Shown here: one piece after another, positions 19,272 through 27,307 of the stretch
How positions within the stretch are numbered: the first letter of the stretch is position 1
Layout of the letters: each line of letters starts with the position of its first letter
NCBI GenBank assembly: GCA_913055595.1
Contig: CAJXLD010000004.1
Coordinates: 1-32,641 of the forward strand
Source of the DNA: an uncultured Altererythrobacter sp.
GTDB taxonomy: Bacteria; Pseudomonadota; Alphaproteobacteria; Sphingomonadales; Sphingomonadaceae
Length of the DNA stretch: 32,641 nucleotides
Direction of reading: 5' to 3'
Notes under the pieces: generated by a model
The model's input: the letters and a program-made list of their open reading frames with translations, nothing else
What the model was told of the DNA's origin: nothing
Databases searched by the model: none
Position numbers and translations under genes: made by a program

Positions 19272-19550
19272 GTGGCGGGACCGGTCCAGAAAGAGATGGA
19301 AGAACTGCTGACCCAGGCCTTTGCGCCGACAAGACTGGAAGTGATCAATGACAGCGCCATGCATCGCGGCCATGCGGGCGATGACGGTAGTGGCGAATCC
19401 CATTTCACCGTGGTGATCGAGAGCGAGGCCTTTGCCGGGCAAAGCCGCGTCAACCGCCAGCGCATGGTCAACAAGGCGCTGGGGGACATTCCGGGTGACC
19501 GCGTCCATGCCCTCGCCATCAAGGCCAGCGCGCCGGGCAACACCCAGTGA
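19272..19550 (+). CDS. BolA family protein
   Basis: LEVINDSAMHRGHAGDDGSGESHFTVVIESEAFAGQSRVNRQRMVNKAL; GTG start with AGGAG 8 nt upstream (ATG at 19248 is an alternative). Confidence 0.9.
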   Translation: MAGPVQKEMEELLTQAFAPTRLEVINDSAMHRGHAGDDGSGESHFTVVIESEAFAGQSRVNRQRMVNKALGDIPGDRVHALAIKASAPGNTQ

Positions 19551-20254
19551 GCTACCAGCTGTGGTACTGGCCCGACATTCCGGGGCGCGGCGAATTCGTG
19601 CGGCTTTATCTCGAAGCCGCCGAGCTCGACTATGAGGATATGGCGCGCGTCCAAGGTGCAGACGCGCTGGTGGAAGATCTCCACGCGCGGCAGGGCAGCC
19701 GCCCCTTCGCCCCTCCATATCTTGTCGATGGCGACAATTGCATAGGGCAGACCGCATTGATCCTCACCTATCTGCAGGATCGCGAAGGTCTCGGCTCGGG
19801 AGAACTGGAAACCGATCTACGCCTCGTCCAGCTCCAGATGGATATCGCCGACCTGGTGGAGGAAGTGCACGCCACCCATCACCCGATCGCGCCGCATCTC
19901 TATTATGCGGACCAGATGGATGCGGCCTATGAGAAGGCGCATCACTTCCGCGAAAACCGACTGCCCAAATATCTCATCCATTTCGACAATGCGCTGTCCA
20001 CTCATGGCGGGCCCTTCCTGCTCGGCGAGCAATGGAGCCATGTCGACACCTCGCTGTTTCAGCTGATGGAAGGGCTCGACTATGCCTTCCCCAACCTGAT
20101 GAGCAGTCTTCAAGGCCATTTCCCGCATCTGGAAGAGGTTCAATCGACAGTGCCGGAGATCGAGGGCGTCGCCGCCTATCTCGCCTCCGAACGGCGGATC
20201 GATTTCAACCAGGACGGGATTTTCCGCTTCTACGAGGAGCTAGACCAGCAATAG
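19547..20254 (+). CDS. glutathione S-transferase family protein (GST-4)
   Basis: YQLWYWPDIPGRGEFVRLYLEAAELDYEDMAR, GQTALILTYLQ. GTG start overlaps bolA stop (GTGA). Confidence 0.88.
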   Translation: MSYQLWYWPDIPGRGEFVRLYLEAAELDYEDMARVQGADALVEDLHARQGSRPFAPPYLVDGDNCIGQTALILTYLQDREGLGSGELETDLRLVQLQMDIADLVEEVHATHHPIAPHLYYADQMDAAYEKAHHFRENRLPKYLIHFDNALSTHGGPFLLGEQWSHVDTSLFQLMEGLDYAFPNLMSSLQGHFPHLEEVQSTVPEIEGVAAYLASERRIDFNQDGIFRFYEELDQQ

Positions 20255-20266
20255 GAGTTACCGACC

Positions 20267-21148
20267 ATGAGCATTATCAAGTCCGTGACGCCCACCTCCC
20301 ATGATCTGGGCGGGTTCCAGGTCCGGCGCGCTGTTCCCAGCCCTGAATGCCGCATGGTTGGCCCTTTCGTGTTCGTGGACGAGTTTGGCCCTGCGCGGCT
20401 AGAGGCAGGCGACGGCATGGATGTGCGCCCGCATCCGCATATCAACCTCGCCACGGTCACATGGCTATTCGACGGCGCCATCGACCATCGCGACAGTCTC
20501 GGCACATTCTCGACAATCCGCCCGGGAACAGTGAACCTGATGACGGCCGGTAGCGGCATCGTCCATTCCGAACGCAGCCCGCAGTCAGAGCGCGATGCAG
20601 GGCCCGCCATGTTCGGCATGCAGACCTGGCTTGCACTGCCCGATGGCAAGGAAGAAATCGAACCCGATTTCGAGGCGGTGAATGATCTGCCGATTGTCGA
20701 GGACTCCGGCGCGAGCGCCACAGTCATCATGGGCGAGTTGTGGGGAGAGCGCGCGCCAACCACCACACATGCGCAGACGATCTATGCCGAAATCAATCTT
20801 GCGCCGGGCGGCAACATCCCGATCGATGACTCCGCCGATGAACGGGCCGTGATGCTGGTCGAGGGCGACGCAACGCTCAGCGGCGCACAGCTTGAGCCCT
20901 ACGTGCTCTATGTGTTGAAACCGGGCGAAGCGATGGTGCTGACGTCCGCCAATGGCGGAAAGGCGATGCTGCTGGGCGGCGAGGCTTTTGCCACTCGCCG
21001 CCATGTGTGGTGGAACTTCGTCAGTTCGGACCGCGACCGCATAGAGCAGGCCAAGCAAGACTGGCGCGAAGGCCGCTTCCCCAAGGTTCCGGGCGACGAG
21101 GAGGAGTTCATCCCCCTCCCCGAACGCCCGCTCACCCGCAGCGATTGA
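20267..21148 (+). CDS. pirin family protein
   Basis: MVGPFVFVDEFGPA, RPHPHINLATVTWLFDGAIDHRDSLG, GSGIVHSE: the HxH and HxE metal ligands of pirins are present. Confidence 0.94.
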   Translation: MSIIKSVTPTSHDLGGFQVRRAVPSPECRMVGPFVFVDEFGPARLEAGDGMDVRPHPHINLATVTWLFDGAIDHRDSLGTFSTIRPGTVNLMTAGSGIVHSERSPQSERDAGPAMFGMQTWLALPDGKEEIEPDFEAVNDLPIVEDSGASATVIMGELWGERAPTTTHAQTIYAEINLAPGGNIPIDDSADERAVMLVEGDATLSGAQLEPYVLYVLKPGEAMVLTSANGGKAMLLGGEAFATRRHVWWNFVSSDRDRIEQAKQDWREGRFPKVPGDEEEFIPLPERPLTRSD

Positions 21149-21154
21149 CGCGGC

Positions 21155-21766
21155 TTACTGCTGCTCGAAAGTCAGCGAGAAGGTCACCGGCACCTGGCCG
21201 GTGATCGAATCGAGATTGGCGATATTGCGCAATTCCTCGACCCCATCGGCCAGATCGAGGCTGTCAGCGCTGACGATGATCGGTGCGATGGTGGAGACGT
21301 TGACCTTGCCTTCTCCCAATCGTGTAACCGCAAGGTCGGTGGCCACTTCAGCGTTCGCGCCGTGGACGCTGAGCGTTGTCGCAACAGGCTGCACCAGCGT
21401 GTCACCCGTCTGAAGACCCGCGAAAGCTGCGGGGTCGAGTGCGGCAGTCACGGTAGCGGCAGGGAAATCAACAACATCGAACAGCAGGTCGCGCATCCGT
21501 TCGTTGCGAATATCGATACCAGTTTCCACGCTGGCGAGAGCGATGGAAAGCTCCGCCGCACCGTCTGCGCTGACGCTGCCCGAAAGACCGGAGAAACTAT
21601 GCGCCTCGGCAACTTGCCCGTTCTTGACCGTGGTGAAGGCCAGATGCGATTCGCCAGACGAGAGTACCCAGTCGCCAGCCAGAGGTGCGTCCTCGGTGGG
21701 AGCTGTGTTGCACGCTGCAAGAGCCAATGGGCTGGCAAGAAGGCAAATCCGCGTAAACTGGTTCAT
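21155..21766 (-). CDS. YceI family lipoprotein
   Basis: MNQFTRICLLASPLALAACNT lipobox, then GDWVLSSGESHLAFTTVKNGQVAEAHSFSGLSGSVSADGAAEL...FPAATVTA YceI fold. Confidence 0.88.
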   Translation of the reverse strand: MNQFTRICLLASPLALAACNTAPTEDAPLAGDWVLSSGESHLAFTTVKNGQVAEAHSFSGLSGSVSADGAAELSIALASVETGIDIRNERMRDLLFDVVDFPAATVTAALDPAAFAGLQTGDTLVQPVATTLSVHGANAEVATDLAVTRLGEGKVNVSTIAPIIVSADSLDLADGVEELRNIANLDSITGQVPVTFSLTFEQQ

Positions 21767-21789
21767 ATCATGTGATCCCTGTTTCAGAA

Positions 21790-21810
21790 TGTATCCACGT
21801 GTCGGATACA
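21790..21810. promoter_or_regulatory. candidate operator in yceI/FKBP divergent promoter region
   Basis: TGTATCC (21790-21796) - ACGTGTC - GGATACA (21804-21810), perfect 7-bp arms. Confidence 0.5.
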
Positions 21811-21879
21811 GAGATTTTTGGCAAAGGTCAGCAGGCAAAGGGGTGACGAGCCGGTTTCACCTGATTACACCGCCTCGCC

Positions 21880-22383
21880 ATGAAGAAGATGACCTTTGCC
21901 GCGGCGCTGACCGCCACCGCCTTCGCCGCTTCCCCAGCCTTTGCGCAGGATGAAGAAGAGAGTTTCGACATCACCCAATCCTCTGCCTGGTTCAACCAGC
22001 AACAAGCCGCGCTTGCCGGTCTAACGGCGGCTGAGGGCTGGACCGCGCTGGAGGGCGGTGTGAAGTTCCGCCGCATCGATGGAGACGGCACTGGCCCCGC
22101 ACCGACGCTGCGCGACATCGTGAGCGTGCATTACACCGGGCGCCTGACCAACGGTCAGGTCTTCGATTCCACCGAGGGTCGCAACCCGGCCACCTTCCCG
22201 CTGCGCCAGCTGATCCGCGCCTGGCAAGTCGCCATCCCCTATTTGGGCATTGGCGACACGATCGAGATCGCCGTTCCTGCAGAGCTGGGTTATGGCCCGC
22301 GCGGAGCAGGCCCCATTCCGCCAGCTGCCACGCTGTTTTTCACCATCGAACTGGTAGATGTGATGGTGCCGCCGGGCGGCTGA
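21880..22383 (+). CDS. FKBP-type peptidyl-prolyl cis-trans isomerase, exported
   Basis: Signal peptide; VSVHYTGRLTNGQVFDSTEGR, IPYLGIGDTIEIAVPAELGYGPRGAGPIPPAATLFFTIELVDV. Confidence 0.94.
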   Translation: MKKMTFAAALTATAFAASPAFAQDEEESFDITQSSAWFNQQQAALAGLTAAEGWTALEGGVKFRRIDGDGTGPAPTLRDIVSVHYTGRLTNGQVFDSTEGRNPATFPLRQLIRAWQVAIPYLGIGDTIEIAVPAELGYGPRGAGPIPPAATLFFTIELVDVMVPPGG

Positions 22384-22431
22384 TCACCCGGCTTAACCCC
22401 CACCCAACGTGATCGTGCTACATGTCACAGT

Positions 22432-22794
22432 GTGAAGAAGACACTGGGCATTGCCGTCTGGGCCGGAATGATGGCCTGCCTCTGGTTCATCGCCCCGCTT
22501 GTGGCGATGGGGTGGAACGCCATGCTCAAACCCAACTACGTCGCGCGTGAATTTTCAACGGAGTATCTCGCCAGAATCCAGCGCATCGGACGCATTCGCA
22601 ATCACCATTTTGTCAGGTTGGAGCTCGATTGCGCCGGAGAGACAATCGCTGTCAGGGTGCTGGATTTGCCCGAATTCGATGAAGGGGCAGCCGAGTTCCT
22701 GAGACGAAGCTACCCCGATTGCAGCAACATCCGCTATGCGAGCCTGGGCTTCTTCGATCCCGGTGGTAGCTGGTTGGGCGACTGGATCAACTAG
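22432..22794 (+). CDS. small membrane-anchored hypothetical protein
   Basis: 120-aa ORF with N-terminal TM segment (LGIAVWAGMMACLWFIAPLVAMGW); GTG start; coding-like composition. Confidence 0.6.
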   Translation: MKKTLGIAVWAGMMACLWFIAPLVAMGWNAMLKPNYVAREFSTEYLARIQRIGRIRNHHFVRLELDCAGETIAVRVLDLPEFDEGAAEFLRRSYPDCSNIRYASLGFFDPGGSWLGDWIN

Positions 22795-23873
22795 TCCGCT
22801 AGCCATTGCACCCATGCCGCATGTGGATGGGCTTCGCCCAACTCGACCACTTCCTCCCCGCCGGGCCAGTATTTCACCGTCAATTCGTGGCGGAAGGTTT
22901 CGCGGTTGGTCTCCACCCGGATCCAGGCGAGCGGCTTTTCTGGCGTCGCTTGCTCGCCCGCTTCCGCCATCATTGTGCGGATGGCATCGCGTGTTTCCTG
23001 CGGCAGATATTGCCACATGATGGTGTGGAACAGCACGCGGGTGACGCCTTCGGTCTGCGGGCGGGCAAGCCTTTGCTTTACGAATTCGGCAGCGTCCATT
23101 TGCACCAGGTCGGGCGGTTCCTCGCTCGCCATGGCTATGGCCGTATCCATGCGCGCCATGCGTTCCTGCGCATCCGCCCAGATATAGGCCTTGAGTCTTT
23201 GCCCTTGCGCTGGATCGGTCAGATCGACAGGCGAGATATCGCAACCCGCGATCTCCGTGATTTCAACCTCCGCCTGCGGCGGCGCCTTGCCACGCCATTC
23301 AGGCACGATCCGCATAAGTGAGTCTTCGGGCCCCGCTGTAGTCCCGCCCAGATCGTAGAAATAGCGCTCCATCATCGTGTTGATGCCCGCGCTCGCGCCG
23401 ATCTCCATCAATTCGAATCTTGAGCCCAATCTGGGTGATAACCACAATAGTGCCGCCATGATACTGGCCGAACGCGCGCTTTCATTGGTCTGCGGCGGCC
23501 CGTCAAACCACGGTAGCAAGATGTGGTCGCATTGCTCGACCGCGGCACAGACGATGGCATCGACTTGCGCCTGGTCGGTAACCAATCCCGCGAAGACTGG
23601 CTCCAGTCGCTTATCCTCTCCTGTCAGACAAAGGAAATGAAGGCCGCCTGTCACCCGCAGCGCCAGCGCGTCCTCGATCCCCTGCCCAGCCCAGTTCTTG
23701 AGGCGACGCCCGGAAGCTGTGTCGGTCTCCATCACCGCCAGCAGGCTACGGATGACGCGGGCGGTAATGGGCGAGTCCGCGCGGTCGCAATGCGCCGCAT
23801 GCCATTCCAGCGCCTCTGCCACGCTGGTGATTTCCATTGCTGCTACCGGATCATCTTTCGTTGCCAATGACAT
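22791..23873 (-). CDS. DUF2332 family protein
   Basis: [52 protein letters not shown]...[10 protein letters not shown] resemble the DUF2332 family. Confidence 0.85.
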   Translation of the reverse strand: MSLATKDDPVAAMEITSVAEALEWHAAHCDRADSPITARVIRSLLAVMETDTASGRRLKNWAGQGIEDALALRVTGGLHFLCLTGEDKRLEPVFAGLVTDQAQVDAIVCAAVEQCDHILLPWFDGPPQTNESARSASIMAALLWLSPRLGSRFELMEIGASAGINTMMERYFYDLGGTTAGPEDSLMRIVPEWRGKAPPQAEVEITEIAGCDISPVDLTDPAQGQRLKAYIWADAQERMARMDTAIAMASEEPPDLVQMDAAEFVKQRLARPQTEGVTRVLFHTIMWQYLPQETRDAIRTMMAEAGEQATPEKPLAWIRVETNRETFRHELTVKYWPGGEEVVELGEAHPHAAWVQWLAD

Positions 23874-23908
23874 TGCCCTTTCGTCTGCTCGCGCCTAAAC
23901 GCGCGCCC

Positions 23909-24577
23909 ATGAGTGATACCGCATCCCGCCCGCTGACCTTTGCCGTGCCCAAAGGCCGCATACTGGAAGAGGCGCTGCCAGTGATGGCACGCGCCGGCGT
24001 CGTGCCGGATTCCGCCTTCCACGACAAGGCCGACCGTTCGCTCAGCTTCGCATGCGAGGACACCGATATGCGGATCATCCGCGTGCGTGCCTTCGACGTT
24101 GCGACCTTCGTTGCTTTTGGAGCGGCCCAGGTGGGCATTGTCGGTTCGGACGTGATCGAAGAGTTCAATTATACAGAACTTTACGCGCCGGTCGATCTCG
24201 ACATCGGCCATTGCCGTCTTTCAGTGGCAGAGCCTGTCGACGGGAGCGAATATGGCGTTGGCAATGCCAGCCACCTGCGTATCGCCACAAAATATCCCAA
24301 CATCACCAGCCGCCATTTCGAGAAGAAGGGCGTGCAAGCCGAATGCGTCAAGCTGAACGGCGCGATGGAGCTCGCTCCGTCGCTGGGCCTTGCGGGGCGG
24401 ATCGTGGACCTTGTCTCCACCGGGCGGACCCTCCAGCAGAACGGCTTGGTCGAGAAAGACAGGATCATGGATATCAGCGCGCGGCTGATCGTCAATCGCG
24501 CTGCGCTGAAGACCGATCCGCGCGTGGCCGCGCTGGTCGAGCGTTTCCGCGCCAATGCGGCGGAGCAGGCGGGCTGA
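23909..24577 (+). CDS. hisG: ATP phosphoribosyltransferase catalytic subunit (short form)
   Basis: [63 protein letters not shown]; about 222 aa. Confidence 0.95.
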   Translation: MSDTASRPLTFAVPKGRILEEALPVMARAGVVPDSAFHDKADRSLSFACEDTDMRIIRVRAFDVATFVAFGAAQVGIVGSDVIEEFNYTELYAPVDLDIGHCRLSVAEPVDGSEYGVGNASHLRIATKYPNITSRHFEKKGVQAECVKLNGAMELAPSLGLAGRIVDLVSTGRTLQQNGLVEKDRIMDISARLIVNRAALKTDPRVAALVERFRANAAEQAG

Positions 24578-25866
24578 TGCAGCGGCTCTCTTCCTCCGAT
24601 CCCGATTTCGAGGCGCGCTTTGCGGCCATCGTGAACGACCGGCGCGAGAGCGACGCCGATGTCGGCCGCGTGGTGGCGGAGATTATCGCCAAGGTGCGCG
24701 CCGAAGGCGACGCTGCCCTGCGCGAATTGACTGCGAAGTTCGACCGGCACGATCTCGATGTGGGTGGCTGGAAGATCGAGGCCGAGGCTTGCAAGGCCGC
24801 CTTCGATGCGCTGGACGCCGACCTGCGTGCCGCACTCGAACTAGCGGCATCGCGCATCCGCTCCTATCACGAGGCCCAGCTTCCCGAGGACCGTGACTAT
24901 CGCGACGATGCAGGCGTACGTTTGGGCGCGAAATGGACCGCAGTGGACGCGGCAGGACTTTATTTGCCGGGCGGACGCGCTGCGTACCCCTCCAGCCTGC
25001 TGATGAATGCGATCCCCGCCAAGGTCGCAGGTGTCGAACGGCTTGTAGTCGTCACCCCAACGCCGGGCGGCGAAGTGAACGAACTCGTGCTCGCCGCCGC
25101 GCATCTTGCCGGAGTGGACGAGATCTGGCGCGTCGGCGGCGCACAGGCGGTGGCCGCGCTTGCCTATGGCACAGACACCATCGCCCCCGTCGATACGATT
25201 ACCGGCCCCGGTAACGCCTATGTCGCCGAGGCCAAGCGCCAACTCTATGGCGTGGTGGGTATCGACATGGTCGCAGGTCCGAGCGAAATCCTTGTCATTG
25301 CGGATGGGAAGAATGATCCCGAATGGATCGCCGCCGACCTGTTAAGCCAGGCCGAGCACGATCCGACCTCGCAATCGATCCTGATTACCGATGACCCAGA
25401 ATTCGCCGCCAAAGTGGAAATCGAAGTCAGGACGCAGGCTGCAGAATTGTCCACCAGCAACACCGCCCAGGCGAGCTGGAACGAGCATGGTGTCATCACT
25501 GTCGTCGAAGACCTTGCCAACGAAGGCGTCGCCCTCGCCAATCGCCTAGCCGCCGAACATGTCGAACTGGCCGTAGACGAGCCCGAAGCGCTCTTCAAAA
25601 GCCTGCGCCATGCGGGCAGCGTGTTCCTGGGCCGGATGACGCCAGAAGCCATTGGCGATTACGTCGCCGGGCCGAACCACGTCCTGCCCACAGGCCGCCG
25701 CGCGCGCTTTTCCAGCGGACTGTCGGTGCTCGACTTCATGAAGCGAACCAGCTTTATCGCGCTGGACGAAGCCTCGCTTTCGGCCATCGGCCCCGCTGCG
25801 GTCGCCATGGCCGAGGTCGAAGGTCTTCCCGCTCACGCCAAAAGTGTGCAGGTACGCCTCAAATGA
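24577..25866 (+). CDS. hisD: histidinol dehydrogenase
   Basis: PGGRAAYPSSLLMNAIPAKVAGVERLVVVTPTPGG, VGGAQAVAALAYGTDTI, GPGNAYVAEAKRQLYGVVGIDMVAGPSEILVIAD. ATG shares one base with the hisG TGA. Confidence 0.97.
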   Translation: MQRLSSSDPDFEARFAAIVNDRRESDADVGRVVAEIIAKVRAEGDAALRELTAKFDRHDLDVGGWKIEAEACKAAFDALDADLRAALELAASRIRSYHEAQLPEDRDYRDDAGVRLGAKWTAVDAAGLYLPGGRAAYPSSLLMNAIPAKVAGVERLVVVTPTPGGEVNELVLAAAHLAGVDEIWRVGGAQAVAALAYGTDTIAPVDTITGPGNAYVAEAKRQLYGVVGIDMVAGPSEILVIADGKNDPEWIAADLLSQAEHDPTSQSILITDDPEFAAKVEIEVRTQAAELSTSNTAQASWNEHGVITVVEDLANEGVALANRLAAEHVELAVDEPEALFKSLRHAGSVFLGRMTPEAIGDYVAGPNHVLPTGRRARFSSGLSVLDFMKRTSFIALDEASLSAIGPAAVAMAEVEGLPAHAKSVQVRLK

Positions 25867-26312
25867 ACATGCCCGCCCGATCCACCGCGCGATCCGCAGC
25901 GCGCCTAGCCGCGGTCCAAGCGCTCTACCAGCGCCATATGGAAGACACCGCGCTCACCAAGCTGCTCGATGAATTCCACCAGCACCGTCTGGGCAAGGAA
26001 ATCGAGGAAGAACAATATGCCGATGCCGAGGTCGACTTCTTCGACGATGTCGTGAGCGGCGTAGTCGCGCGCGAGGAAGAGATTGACGCCTTGGTCACGG
26101 GCAAGCTCGCCGAAGGCTGGACACTGGCGCGTCTCGACAAGACCATGGTGCAGATCCTGCGCTGCGGCACCTACGAACTGCTCGCCCGCGCCGATGTCCC
26201 CAAGGCGGCGGTAATCGACGAATATGTCGATGTCGCCCACGCCTTCTTCGACGAGCGCGAGGCCAAGTTCGTCAACGGCGTGCTCGACGCGATCGGCAAA
26301 GAGGTTCGGTGA
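25863..26312 (+). CDS. nusB: transcription antitermination factor NusB
   Basis: SAARLAAVQALYQRHME, ILRCGTYELLARADVPKAAVIDEYVDVAHAFFDEREAKFVNGVLDAIGKEVR; overlaps hisD by ATGA. Confidence 0.95.
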   Translation: MNMPARSTARSAARLAAVQALYQRHMEDTALTKLLDEFHQHRLGKEIEEEQYADAEVDFFDDVVSGVVAREEEIDALVTGKLAEGWTLARLDKTMVQILRCGTYELLARADVPKAAVIDEYVDVAHAFFDEREAKFVNGVLDAIGKEVR

Positions 26313-27184
26313 GCGGCGAGTTCGCCTTCATCCAGTCCCTGCGCGCACTAGCGACGCATCCCGCTGCGCGTAACCTCGAGGATGATTGCGCCGTGCTGGA
26401 AGTCGGCAGCGAAACCCTCATCCTCACCCATGACATGATGATGGAAGGTACGCATTACTTGGCCGGAGCCGATATGGCCGATGTCGCCTGGAAATTGGTC
26501 GCATGCAATCTGTCGGACCTTGCCGCCAAGGGAGCCGAGCCATTGGGCGTTCTGCTGGGCCATATGCTGGGCGAGGACGATGAGGCCTTCGCCAGCGGTC
26601 TTGCCGAGGCGCTGTGGCATTGCAATGTGCCGCTGCTGGGTGGCGATACGGTTGGAGGCACAGGCACACATTCGCATGGATTGACTGCCATCGGGCGCGC
26701 TACGCATTCGCCTGTTCCTTCGCGCAGCGGCACGCAAATCGGTGATGCGCTCTACATCACTGGGCAATTGGGCGCCGCAATGATCGGGTATGAGGCGCTT
26801 CGCGATGGTTTGGATGCGGATCACATCGCCTATACGCGACCTTTGCCGAGGCTCGGTGAAGGACAGGCGCTCGCCCCGCATGTCACAGCCATGATGGATA
26901 TCTCCGATGGCCTTTTGCTCGATGCCTTCCGGATGGCCGAAGCAAGCGACGTCTCCATCGCAATCGACAGCGCGTCTGTGCCCATCGACGCACCGGAAAA
27001 TCGCCGCATGGATGCGCTGACCTGGGGCGACGATTACGAACTGCTCTTTACCCTGCCCGCCGGAATCGAACCGAGCGTACCGGTAACACGCATCGGTCAG
27101 GTCGAACCGCGCGGATTCGCGCCGCTATTTCTCGACGGAGAACCACTTATCAACGCCGAAGGCCTCGGTTACAGCCACAATTAG
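26309..27184 (+). CDS. thiL: thiamine-phosphate kinase
   Basis: EDDCAVLEVGSETLILTHDMMMEGTHYL, CNLSDLAAKGAEPLGVLLG, GGDTVGGTGTHSHGLTAIG, MDISDGLLLDAFRMAEAS. GTG start overlaps nusB (GTGA). Confidence 0.95.
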   Translation: MSGEFAFIQSLRALATHPAARNLEDDCAVLEVGSETLILTHDMMMEGTHYLAGADMADVAWKLVACNLSDLAAKGAEPLGVLLGHMLGEDDEAFASGLAEALWHCNVPLLGGDTVGGTGTHSHGLTAIGRATHSPVPSRSGTQIGDALYITGQLGAAMIGYEALRDGLDADHIAYTRPLPRLGEGQALAPHVTAMMDISDGLLLDAFRMAEASDVSIAIDSASVPIDAPENRRMDALTWGDDYELLFTLPAGIEPSVPVTRIGQVEPRGFAPLFLDGEPLINAEGLGYSHN

Positions 27185-27256
27185 CGTCCCATTCGGGAAA
27201 AACGCGCCTTTCCGCTTGCGAGTCGCGGCATCCCCCGATACGCCTCCCCCACCTAT

Positions 27257-27288
27257 CGGACCCGGGAAATCCGGGCCGTTTTCATTTT
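27257..27288 (+). terminator. terminator-like hairpin between thiL and hppA
   Basis: CGG(A)CCCGG - GAAAT - CCGGGCCG followed by TTTTCATTTT; one bulged base. Confidence 0.55.
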
Positions 27289-27307
27289 GGAGAGGGGTAA
27301 ACGGGTC

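Noticed and set aside
18621-19757. 378-aa version of the J-domain ORF
   Set aside because: Its N-terminal extension reads antisense through bolA and GST-4; the conserved protein begins at MRAQKFHG (19205).
24052-25866. Long 604-aa ORF starting within hisG
   Set aside because: Only the part from 24577 is hisD; the upstream portion is an out-of-frame reading of hisG (Arg-rich).
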